Assembly (NCBI RefSeq): GCF_002234675.1
Contig: NC_019867.2
Coordinates: forward strand, 26,897,166-26,961,165
Direction of reading: 5' to 3'
DNA length: 64,000 bases
Origin: Oryzias latipes
Taxonomy: Eukaryota; Chordata; Actinopteri; Beloniformes; Adrianichthyidae
The notes beneath the pieces were generated by a model. That model did not search any database. It was not told where the DNA came from and saw only the letters and a list, made by a program, of their open reading frames with translations. Shown here piece by piece: positions 21,401 to 33,100 of the stretch (within the stretch, counting starts at the first letter, position 1; each line of letters begins with the position of its first letter). Position numbers and translations under genes: made by a program.

Positions 21401-23835
21401 CCTAAAATGCAGACAAACGACGATTTTAGTTCCAGAAACAGGATTCTATGAAACATTGTGGGGCGACTCACTTGGCCAAACCGGTTTCATCTCGACTCTT
21501 GAGGTTCCTGGTCAGACTTGTTTACTCGATCATTTCCAATCATACGCTTGTCTTCAATAACGTCATCCAACTGGGATCAGCTATTCTGCAGCTCTGACTG
21601 CATCTTTAAATGTACATATCTGGCAGTTTATCGTTATATTACTTTTTATTTTCTCAAAAGATGGTAAATATTGGAATTGAAGCTTGATTTTTTGCAAAGT
21701 CCACTGAATGACTTTGCAGGCTTTTCAATAACCCGCAGAAACTGTGTTTGTATTTTAGAAGAGAAGCAAATGGAAACCTCTACGTGCGATACCAGGTGAT
21801 CGGGAGAAACCATGTGGCGGTACCAACCCACTTCTTTAAGGCAAGTTTTTCCTGTGTTCAAGCTCCAGAGAGCAGTGATGGAGTCTTTTAGATGTCAGTC
21901 CTGCACTGGAGGACTTTTTACCTTTTAGTTTGGTCTATAATAAATCCAGCATTAAAAGCTGCTGAACACTAAAGCACTAAAGATGTGATAAAGCAGCAAA
22001 ACTAGCCAGAAATATTATTGTTTTGAAGTTTTAGTCAGAAACAGGAATGTGAAATCATTAAATACACATTCAAAACATCTTTAATTTCATAAATGCACAA
22101 ACTAAACAACAATATGTAATGGATTTACATTTGAGAAGGTCCGTCCAAAATGTGTTGTATGCAGTTATAATAAACGTAAATCCATTTAAATCCTCAATTT
22201 TACTTCATTTAAATCACTAAATGATCTGTTCAGTTAAAAACAAAATGTGGAAGTCTTTCTGGATCCAGTTGCATTGTCTGCCAGAACAACAACACCCACG
22301 CCGGTGAAACCATTGTTTTTAGTGTTCTTATTTATTCAAATCGTGAATCAGAAGCAGATGAAAAAATGTCTTTTGAAAAGAGTTTTTGTGATGTAGAAAA
22401 TCCACTGGATGGGCCACACGCTCTCTGCTCCGCTCCATTCTGATGCATCCACTGTCAGACAAACAGATCCATGAACGTCTGTTTTCCCCGTCTGAGCTGG
22501 AATCTGGATCTGAACGGCTGGATAGCTCCAATATTGCTCGCCATTTTTGTTGCACTGGTAATGTTAGTTTGGGGTTGCGAAAGGCTGTAAGCTAGCAGGA
22601 GCGCTTGTCAACAGAGAGCTCTCAGCAACAGGGAGGGAGGGGGAGGGAGGGTTGCTTGTCCACAACTCAGTGGATGGGACTGCCGCTCAGCATAAACTAT
22701 GTTCTTTGGTTTTGGTAAAAAAAAATGGCATAACCATGAATGATGGCGTACACTTGTGTAGCGGTTTTTTACCTTCCTTGAAGGCCCAAAGCGCTTTACA
22801 GTCACACACACATTCACACACACACATTCACACACTGATCCGCTGCTGAACACTGGCGCCAACCTTCCCCCAGAGCCAAGGTGGGCTTCAGTGTCCTGAA
22901 CACTTTGACTTATGGGCGGGCATAGCAGGAATCAAAACTGCAATATTCCAATCAGAGGTCGACCGCTGCACCACGGCCGCCCCACAAAAATCTAGAGACC
23001 AAAGAGAACTTTTTGAAATAAGATAAAAAGACCGAGTGAGGTTTTAAGTATGGCCTCAGCAAATCACACTGTCATTTTATTCATAAACGGCGTACGTGGA
23101 TTCACAAACTTATGGATTCTAGACCAACCAGACATTTATTCTCAGTGGGAAAAGTTTTACAGTTGATTTAACTTGATATTTAAAAAACAAAAGTCTCAAA
23201 CCTTCTCAAAACTAGAAATCCTGATCCTCAAAGTCTACCATTCTGTTTGGGGCTGATTTGAACTTTTAAATCAGGCAAACAGCAGAGTGGTAGATCCTGA
23301 GGATCAGGACCGTCATGGAGGCTCTTGTTTCCTGAACCTTGAACACAAACACTCGCCTCGTCGTGAGTCGTGACAGCCACGTAACGTTTAAAAAAACCAA
23401 CCAGCTGAAAGACTGAAGCTGTAACCATCAGCTTTGCTCGTCGTCTCAATCAATGTGTGACTGATTGCAGTTAAAATACTGTTCTCATGTAGTGACCCCG
23501 GTTTGTCACAATCTGTTTGACAAATGTGCTTCTTTTTTTTTCTGTTTTCTGTTCCTGGGAAATGATTGTTTTTAGTATTGAATGTTTGTGAATAAAATGT
23601 TAAAGACAGTCGCGTCAGCTGTCCACTGTCTCCACAGGTGCTGATCCTGGAGCAGGCAGACGGGAGGGGGGTGGAGCTACGGTCCTACGTTTTACCAAAC
23701 GAACCGGTTGATGAACAGATCCCTCTAGAGACTTTCCTGGTTCCCATAGAAACCATCGAAAGAGCTTCTGGGCTCCTCTTTGTCCCAAACATCATGAAGA
23801 GGACAAGCAGCCTGCAGGCCATCACCCACAAGTGA
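18414..23835 (+). CDS. endog: Endonuclease G, mitochondrial
   Basis: Exons: 18414-18584, 20329-20522, 20599-20740, 21220-21329, 21759-21840 and 23638-23835. They join in phase to 298 aa (human ENDOG 297). The product is a mitochondrial intermembrane-space nuclease of the DNA/RNA non-specific ββα-metal family; it helps degrade nuclear DNA in apoptosis and paternal mtDNA. The N-terminus MRRWCRSGLTLLFGAGLGA is a basic, hydrophobic targeting segment. The catalytic motif DRGHLAAAGNH has His143 as the base, and NQKTWNNLE at 174-182 supplies the magnesium-binding Asn and Glu. VYVCTGPLYLP, NHVAVPTHFFK and ERASGLLFVPN follow as in the family. Intron 5 starts GCAAGT instead of GT. Intron 3 holds a SINE; intron 5 holds a SINE and a TTAA-type element. 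Confidence 0.95.
19440..19830. repeat. Possible short DNA element in endog intron 1
   Basis: The left end carries 'cactacttggtgcactata' and the right end, read in reverse, carries 'cactaggtag' and 'gcactatgg'. This weak inverted similarity suggests a worn MITE. There is no ORF and no clear target duplication. Confidence 0.25.
20810..21010 (-). repeat. tRNA-derived SINE
   Basis: Read on the minus strand, the head at about 21005 contains an A-box-like TGTGGTCCAGAGGTA and a B-box-like AGGTTCGGTTCCCG (about 20943-20956). This is the internal pol III promoter layout of a tRNA-derived SINE. The body toward 20810 includes the 'ttcacccatttacacactga' segment shared with other fish SINEs. It lies in endog intron 3. 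Confidence 0.6.
22318..22738 (-). mobile_element. TTAA-flanked family, copy D (truncated)
   Basis: Reverse-oriented copy in endog intron 5. On the minus strand the coding-like head begins ATGGCGAGCAATATTGGAGC near 22544, giving MASNIGAIQPF before the frame is lost. The 'atgaatca...' segment and the 'cacaactcag' block align with copies B and F. The termini are not preserved. Confidence 0.55.
22750..22985 (-). repeat. tRNA-derived SINE, second copy in endog
   Basis: On the minus strand the head at about 22984 reads GGGGCGGCCGTGGTGCAGCG, an A-box-like region, followed by a B-box-like segment near 22925-22940. The tail has 'caaagcgctttacagtcaca' and a CA-rich run. Same family as 20810-21010. It directly follows the worn end of copy D in intron 5. 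Confidence 0.6.
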
Positions 23836-23893
23836 ACTACAGTACCCAGCATCCCCTTTTCCGTAACCCCGCCTGAGGATCTTTCAGGTGGTC

Positions 23894-23899
23894 TTTATT
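23894..23899 (-). terminator. ttf1 poly(A) signal
   Basis: TTTATT on the plus strand is AATAAA on the minus strand, 218 nt past the ttf1 stop. It lies only about 58 bp beyond the endog stop codon, so the 3' UTRs of the two genes very likely overlap. No canonical AATAAA is seen for endog before the ttf1 coding region. Confidence 0.5.
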
Positions 23900-24116
23900 T
23901 GACAGGAGAGCCTCATGGATGATTGACATCAGAGACGATACATTTTATGACCGTGGCTCCAGGTCCTTTGACTTCCAAGCACCTCAAACTGATTAGCAGT
24001 TTTACTGTAGTTGATCATAGTAAAAATACTACTGATAAGTAAAAATGTGAGGACAATGTCTGAAAAAAGGTTCAGTTATCTCGCAAAGAACTGCACAAGT
24101 CCTGATCGGCTGGGGG

Positions 24117-27100
24117 TTAGCTGTTGTCCACCTCGAAATCCTCGTCCGTGCTTAGGATGTCGGACAGCCCGTACGTGACCTCTGCCTGCAGACCCTGGGA
24201 GTCTGGCGCCGTCCTGCAGGAGCTCAGCCTCTTCTGCAGAGCCGGGACCGTGTGGTAATGCAGGAAGGCGATGATGTCTGTGGATCCAAGTCACCAGTTA
24301 GAACCACGGAAAAAGGCCAAGAAATGGGAGGACGTTCATTCTGCCGACTCCTGTTTAGGGACAACGCAGATTTGGGTCCAAACTTTCTGATCACGTGTTA
24401 ATGTCAGACCCTTTAACTTAAAGAGAACCCCAAAACAGGAATCGTAACCTCATCAATTTAACAAAGAGAACACAAACTGCGCTCACTGTTTGGAGAACAT
24501 TTATGCCGACCAACTGAATGTTTGTCATTAAGATATACAGTAAAAATGGATTACAAACATGCATATTGAATAAGTGGGGATGTGTTTTGCTTTCTTTGTT
24601 CCTAAAAGCTTCTTTCACTGTGCAGACGATCCCATGAGACTTCCTGTTTTGCCTAATCTGACCAAGGAAAATAGGTTCAGCTGCTGTAATCCCTCACAAA
24701 TATAATCCAGGCCAATCCTCAAAATGTTTCCACTCTTTATTTCAGCCAGATTTGTTTGAAATGGGAAACCATGTTTTACTTTGAGGTTGCTGTTTTAGTG
24801 ATGTCAGAGCTCTTTTGTTTGACAGATAATAGAACTAGATACAAAATTTAATGTATGTTTCCATCTACGCTGAAAAAAACTGAATCCTAAAGTAAAAAAA
24901 AAACATTGTTTTATTTTCTGTCTCCTAAGAAAAATAATCTCATCAAGGAAGTTTTTCAGTTAATCTTAGTTTGAGAAAAAGCGTTGAATACAAAAGATAT
25001 CTCGGTAAGAACATTTGTCTTACCTCATTAACAGAATTTGCTTATTTAAAGAAATTGTGCCAATGGGTTTGAATTTTTGACTTATTACTAGAAGCCTGTT
25101 TATACAGTGCAACAGGATCTTCAAATGAAAACCTTATAAGCAGTTCCCCGAAAAGACACATTTTAGACCAACTTGACCCTGTGGAAGTATTTTCATGTTG
25201 ATTGTGGTAAACTGGGTGTTCTCTGCGCTGCAGTCCTCACCTCCATACGACATTCTGCTCCAGTTTGGGACTTTGGTAACCTTCAGTCTGTGGAAAATCC
25301 TCTGCACGCCCATGGGGGTTACATTGCTGCAAAACAACAGGTTCACCGTTAGCTCACTCTGAACCTCCTTGTGCAGTGAACTCTCTGCATCACGGTTCAA
25401 CATGAGCTGTAGTCCCACTTATAGTACTAATTAATGGAGCACTTCTGTGCAGTTTTACTGTTTGGCATAGCTGCACTTTCAGGAGCTCGCTGCTCCTTCA
25501 GGTCACTGCTCTCCAACCTTTTTCAGCCAACGGACCGCTCTGACAATATTTTCACAGACCGGCCTGTAAGAAGCTGCGTCAGTTTTGGGGCCAAAAAAAA
25601 GGTAATATAACAAGATGTAATGTTGTAAAGACCACTGGGACTTTAAATCTCATAATATTACGAGATTATAGTGGAAGTGAGCAAACAGTGCAGCAAGTGA
25701 AGATTGTACAGCAGCCGAGCAGACCGACTGAACTCAATGCTACTGGTAAGCTGAGTCTTTATTGATAACATTTTAATGTTTTATTTATTGATTGGCGGCT
25801 TGCAGGATCGCTGCAGCTCGTTGATGAAGACATCGGTGTCCCTGCAGCTGTCCACCTCAATCCTTTCTTCCTCCATGAAACCTATAACTCCAAGTCTGTG
25901 TGACGCTTCCGTCTGAGGAGGAGGAGCACTTTTTGCCATAATATAATAGACCGTTTTCATTCATCTCTGTGGTTTTACGTTGAAAGGAGACATTTCATCT
26001 GGAGGAGGGGGCGTATGTAACACTGTTTTCCTTCCGCTTTGGCGTGTCTTGTGTGCATGACAGTTGCATGACGTAAGGTGACAAATGGACTTCTGGGTAA
26101 GTGAAGGAACAGGATCATCTACACCCAGACGTGTCTCTGAGCTCCTTATTTCACATATGAAACTGCGCTTTACCGACCCCCAACCCTGGAAAGCCGGCTA
26201 CAATAACAATTTGATTTTGAGTCATCAAAAGGTTATTTTGGATTTTTTTTTTTTTAAAACCTCTCCGCAAATAAAGTTACTAAAAACGCTCCGGATCTTT
26301 CATCTCTGAGCAAGGCTCCAATAAACAGACATATTTTGTGGTGTTTTTTCCGTAAATTGATGATTTTTTTCTTGTAAATTTAGAAATGTAAAGCCGTGAT
26401 TTAGTTTGTAAACTGGCTCTTAAACTCCATTGTTCGAAGCTGAAGTGGGTGTCTTGACTTTTTTTTTCTTCCAGTTTCCATTAACTTTTGAGGGTAAATT
26501 TTTGTCTTTATCCTCTCTAAAATACTGCAGCTGCTTCAAACTTTATTTGTTCACTAGATTTCATGTAGGAACCATTAAAGTGTGATATGGATTTTCCCAT
26601 AAGCCAGAACTGTCAAAAAGAAAGATTAAAAAAAATCTGACGCCAACTCAAGAATAATGGAACTTCTAGGATCAGTCATAAAGACAAAAAAATGGACTAA
26701 AAGTGGTATTATCTAAATGTAATTATAACCTCATACATCAAATTGACCCAGGAACATCATCTCTGTTCCTCACAAATGAACATAACAGGAGGGTTAACAA
26801 TGTATTTATTTCAATGTATTTCTAATACAAGTCGCTGCGGAGTATAAGTCGCACCCCTTTCCAAACTATGAAAAAAAGGGCGACTTATAGTCCGAAAATA
26901 CGGGTATGTTTGTTTTTCTTAACTTTGCTGGCTTGAAGGTTTTCATTTAGCGGTCGTTGCAGCTGCTTTAAGAAAGTAGCGGATGGAATTTCGACATGTG
27001 ACCGAGCGACTTGACATGAGTCAACAGTGAGTCGGAGAGAATCCGGTAGTTTTCTTAAATAAAACATATTTTAGAATCAGATATAATATATAATATAAAA

Positions 27101-30100
27101 GATATAATATGTAAATAAAAGGGAAAAAGTGCAGGTTATTTTGTTTTCTCTGTGTCCTGGTTGGAGACCACTGCCTTACGGAACAGGGGAACACGTTTGA
27201 CATGATTGTAGTTTTTCCTCTGTACAGCTTCGCTCTAGACAAGAAACCCTGAAACACCTTGGTTGAGTCCAATTTAGATTGGCAAAGAATTCTGCCTGCA
27301 AGTGGGTTAGCTTGTTGTAATCAAGGCAGTCCAAAGCCCCACAAACATCTTCCTGTGTTTCGTTTTCTATGCTTGAAGAAAAAAAAGAAATAGAGAAAAT
27401 GGAGGCTTTGGTAGTAATGCCGGGTCTCATTTTTCCAGCTTTAAATAAAGGGTTAAAACAAACACAGATGTGCTGCTCAGTATCTGCATTTAATCTAAAG
27501 CCATTAAAGAAAGAAAGCTGAAGAAGACCAGAAGTGTATCTGTCTATTTTGGAGAGGAAAGATCCAGTATTTTTTAACTAAACACTTGTGAAAGCACTCT
27601 CGTCAGTCAGCTGGTGGATGGATGGATGGAATTTAGTAATGCTGTAACACTGCACAAGTGGAAAAACAGCCTCAGTCATTTGAAAACAGGCATGCTATAA
27701 CAGTATGAAATGGGAAAAGCATAAATTAGAGTAAAGCAGGAGCGTACAGGAAAGAGGAGGTCCTATGCGTAAACAGCATTTGTCTTTCAGCTGCTACCTC
27801 TAGAGGGAGCCACAGTAAATCATTTACCTCCATGGAATCCTCTCCTCTGCCTCCTCTTCACTCGCACTCCTGCATGTCCTCCTCTTTTTACTTCTAAGCC
27901 TGGCATCTCCACCCTCAGCATCATTTTCAGCATCCTCACTGTTCCTTCTGACAACGTGTCCAAACAATCTAAACCTGCTTTCCTGCATTTGTCTTCTAAA
28001 AAAAACATCTGTTACAACTATTAGGACTTTTACTTTTTTTGTATACTTTAATTGATCAAAACTGATAGCTGCAACTGTACTTCAAGTGGGACCACTCACT
28101 CACTCACCAAATTCTGTGAACCCCAAAAGTCACAGAGTGACTTAAACTCACCCAACAGCATGAGCCACCTCGTCCCACTCGATGTCTGCTTGGTCGTCCA
28201 CAGACATGGAGAACAATCTGATAGGCACACAGACAGACAGTCACATCTTTACTCCAACTAAAGTAACTAGTTACAAAGAAAAGTTACCACTAGCATTACT
28301 TTAAAAACAAAGTTGGTGTTTACTAAAAAGATTTTTCTGTTTTCACGAGTCAGTCGAGTTGAGTAAAGTAAGCATGTACCTATGTACAATATTCCATTTT
28401 TTATATAGAAGTATTTTGTTCACAATAAAGAAAAACATTTAAATAACACAAATGTCCTCAGACAGCCGGTCTGCACTTATTTTGTGCATGTCAACAGCAT
28501 TTTCAGAACACAATGTTTTCTCTACATGCACGCTCTTGCCTTTAAAATCTATAGTAGTGCTTATATCTCCACCTACAAAATGCAAGCTTCCCGTCAGGGC
28601 TGGTCCAGACTCGCAATTTATGCAACTTCTTCTACCTGTTTGGGATGTATGTGGGTTAAAAAAGGTAGGCTACGATTGGCTACCATAAAACATGGCACCA
28701 CCTGAGTCAATTCGAATCTCTTATCCTGTTGTTGCCCAGCCCATTCCCCTCCTGACAGGAGGAAACTTTATGGCAACGCAGCAGCAGCAGCTGCTGGTGC
28801 ATTTGGTTTTTACAGATTTTAACAATAGTAATTTAAAAAAATTCAACCCCGTCACTAAAAAACATAACAGATAAACTTCGGCCGCATTTACACTGCAGGT
28901 CTTGATGCCGATATCCGATTTTCTGACTGTATCCGATTTTTTTGACGACCCGCTTACATCATCTTTTAAAAGTGACCCGTATCTGATTTTTGCATTTACA
29001 CTATACAATGCTGAAACTATCAAACGTAGACGTTCTGAGGACTACGTAGCAGCATTTCCGCCTTCCGCGGACCTCTTTTGGACTTTTGTGACTGCGGTTG
29101 TCATGGAGGCAAGGCGGCGACGGAAGGAGGCGTTGCCTTGGGCGCTCCTGAGGGGATGCGTCGGAGAGGAAAAAGTAGGGCTGCTCAGCTCTCTCTGAGT
29201 TTTGAATGAGGAAGTATTTGCAGACGGTGTGGTAACAGTTTGATCCAAGGGTTGAACCTTTCCTGCGCGATGACTTCTCTTTTCCGACCGTGGTCAGAAA
29301 CGCACGGGAGATTTCCTCGGGGTTCACTTTTCCGTTCTGAACCCTCAGCCTCCAGAGTGAGTTAAGAAAGACTCCAAAACTTTTAGGGGAGACACCTTAT
29401 TTTTAATTTACGGTTCTCTGACACTCCCCCGATCCGCGCTCACACCCCCTCTCTCTCTTTACACACACACACACGGTCCCCATCATACACGCCCCCCAAA
29501 GAAATAGACGGCTTCTAGCCTGTTCCATAGCAACAGTGTCCCTCTTCAGTTACCGTTTGCGTCCGGACCGGACATAACAGCGGTTTCCGACTACGGTCTG
29601 AAGCCTGAGGCTGAAAGGTAACAGCTGACAGCAAAATCAGCGCACAAAAGCACCTTAATAAGTCATGTGATCTCAGTTGGTGGCCTCCTGAGTTGATGTC
29701 ACTGAGGTACGACTTGCATTTACTGGGGAATATCCGATTTGTCTGCTTACATGGCACACGCAAATGCACGTATCCGATTCGTTTCAGATTTATTTCCACA
29801 TATGAGGGAGGCCTGTGTCCGATCTGAGAAAAACGGAATCCACGCGCTTTTGTCCTGCTTACACGCTCACCGGTCATATCCGATCTGTGCCAAATGAGAG
29901 GAAAAAATCGGAATTGGGTCACTTGAACCATGCAGTGTAAAGACGGCCTTCAAGACCCCCTCAGACTAAATTGTGTTTTTTATGTTCTTTGGGCATTTTT
30001 CGTATGATGGTGGACATATATAAAGAAAATTAAGCTCAAAATTACATTTGTGAGTATTACTTTATGCAAACTTTGAATCAGGAGCAGTTAAATAAAATGC

Positions 30101-33100
30101 TGTTGGAAGGCTGCAAACTCTCGGATGCACCCACTATGAACGTCGTAGTTTTCCTCGTCTGAACTGGAATCTGGCTCCAAACTGTACGGCCGGATATCTC
30201 CAGTATTCCTCACCATTTCTGTTGCCCTGCTAATGTTAGGTTGGGGTTTTGAGGGGCTGTAAGCTAGAGAGACAGTGTGTAAAGAGACAGGTGATGGGAA
30301 GGGGAGCGGAGTTGCTCGACACCAACACTCCTGTCCACAACTCAGAGGTGAATTTCTAAAGAACTATTGCTGCTCTGCAGAAACTATGTTTTGAAAACAA
30401 CATGTTTTTTGTATTTTGGCTTAAATAAAACAGCATAATCATAATTTATAGACCACTGGGAACACTTTTCCAATGAATCAGAAGACGATCAGAGTTGGAC
30501 TTTAACGCTTACGTGTTTATAATGAGGATTTTGGTTTGATAACCCTCAGGTCCTCTGGGGAATCCACCATTTGTCATTTTCTCCAAAAGGCTAAACCTGT
30601 AACACAAAAGACAGTGCATGCCAGCGGAGGCCACATTTACAAAACACAGGAACACGGGAACGATGAGCATTCATTTACTACTAAGCACTATTTGGCTAAA
30701 ACTGGAATCCTTCTGAAGGTAAACCGCATGTCTGGCATTTGCTCCGCCTCCACCTGAAGCTTCGGGCATGCACACACTGAGCCATAATCACAACATCCTG
30801 AACACAAAAGCCAACGGTTTCTAACAAAGATGAACAGATTTCAGAAGCATTAAATGAGCATAACACGCACAACATGTAACAACATGATGACAAAATGGTT
30901 GATGTGCAGTTTGGGAGTCTCTACTGATGTTAACAACACTGTTATCAGCACACAGAAAAAAGCATGGACTTCAGGCACGCTCCTTCATTCTGAGACTGAG
31001 AAAAAAAAAAAAAACCAGATGTCTGACGTGGAAAGTAGAGCGTGGAATTACACTTTCATTTTATCACCCCACAGTCCATCTGACTGTTTTGGCAAATGCA
31101 GGCTGCTTCACCCTTTTGCTATCCTATGACCCCACCCTTACATTGACGTGTTCTCCCTACCATGATAAAGGTGGGTAAAGGTGGAAAGATTTCATGTAAT
31201 CCATGGACACCAGTGAGGTCTAGATGACCCAACTCCCAACGTTAAAGTGCCTAGGATAGCACAAGGGTTATGAAGCTACTTCAAGACTGGACAAATATAA
31301 AAAACAAACAAACAGGAGTGCGTGTCTCTTTAAATTATACTCTCTAAGTCAGGCCAGACGCATCGTTGTGTCTAGAAATGTACCCAGAACTGAGAAAAGT
31401 TCAGTTCCACTAACCACTTCAGACGACACTGGTTCCAGTGTCTGGTCTCAACCTTCTGGCTGATCGTCTTCCATGGGAGGTTGTTACAAAGCTGGTCCAT
31501 AGTCAGACCAGACTTTAAGCTCTCCTTGAACACAGTCTCCAAGTGATCTCGGACAGCCTGTTTCAGCCTGGACTCTTCACTCTTACTCCACGGGCCATGC
31601 ACAGGAGCTGCAAACAACAGTACAGGTGAGGTGAGGGGGGGGGGTCTGGGTCTGACGGAAGCAGGTCAGTGATCAGCTCTTACCAAGACAGACAAAGCGT
31701 TTCTGCAGTGCATAGACGCTGCGGTCCATCTTGTCCGACATTGTTTTCCAGTCGTTGCCATGGAGTTGGTGAAGCTTCTTGAGAGACTTGAGCTCATCCT
31801 CAGAGAACCTGAGGGAACACAGGTTGTGATGATGAAACCGCTGAGTGCAAAGACGGTGGAAACAGTCAAGGCTGCGTGGTGAATGCCTGACCTTCCCATG
31901 TGGTTCCGGTTGTCAAAGATCTTCTTTGCTCGCGTGTAGACTTGATGGCAAGGCCGAGGGATGCCCTCCGCTGCCAGGACAAACCAAACGCGTTGGTACG
32001 AACCACAACTCTGAACACGGATTAATGAAGGACCAACATCCAAAACTGAAGAGAAATCTCTCACGTCGATGCCAAAACTTACCAATTCTCTGTAAAAAAT
32101 GATGTTGGATTTTCAGCCTCCGAATCTCTGCTGCTTGTTCTTTAAACCTTTGAGGGAACAGAACCTGTTCGGCTGAGCCGATGTCCGTCAGAGCCGCAAA
32201 GTCTGCAATGTTTTTGTGAATTTGACGATTCTCCCAATCAGTGTATCGTCCACAGCGAAGGGGCACACCTGGATGATACAACACTGGTATGTAGACGCAC
32301 TGAAAGTGACAACATGAATATTTGGGGTCCATTTTTGCCGTGGTTCACCTTGCCGTTTGAAGTCCTTAAAGCGACGGAGATCGTAACGAACCAATTTCAT
32401 GATTTCATGGGCAGATTTATTTCTGACATCTGGGACAAACTCTTCCAGCTCACGGATCAAGTCCAACCTGACAAAACATCAAATCAAATCAAATCAAACT
32501 TTATTTATAAAATAGCGCTTCTCATGCACTTTGTGCAGCTCGAAGCGCTTTAACACTAAAAACAGTAAACACACAACATTACAATAAAAACCCCAACCCA
32601 CCCTTCACCCTTCCCACTCCCCTCCATTAAACCACATGACCCATGGCTCCCACGTACAATGAATTATGACTATGTAACTGTAAAATAAAATAAATAAATA
32701 AACAAACAAACAAGTATGGCTTGGCTCTGCTGTGAGGAAACAGTAGGAAACATGAGGCCATCAGCACTTTCTTCCATCACAGAAATGCATTCATGGATAT
32801 TCAATCAAACCATTTTCTTTTAATAACTTTAGGATTTTATCTTTTAAAAATGTTAAAGGCCCACTCTGATGAAAATAGTCTTTTGGGGAGTTTGATGTCC
32901 CTCTGGCATTTTCTGATGATGGGGGACACACATGAAGAAAATGACACCTAAAATAGCATTTTGAATATTTCTTTATTCATGTCGTTGTGAATCAGGAAAA
33001 AGAGCTTTTTCATGACGTAGGAAATATCCACTTCCAGACGACTAGATCCACAAACATCTTTGTTTCCCTCGTCTGAGCTGGGCTCTGGCTCAAAACTGTA

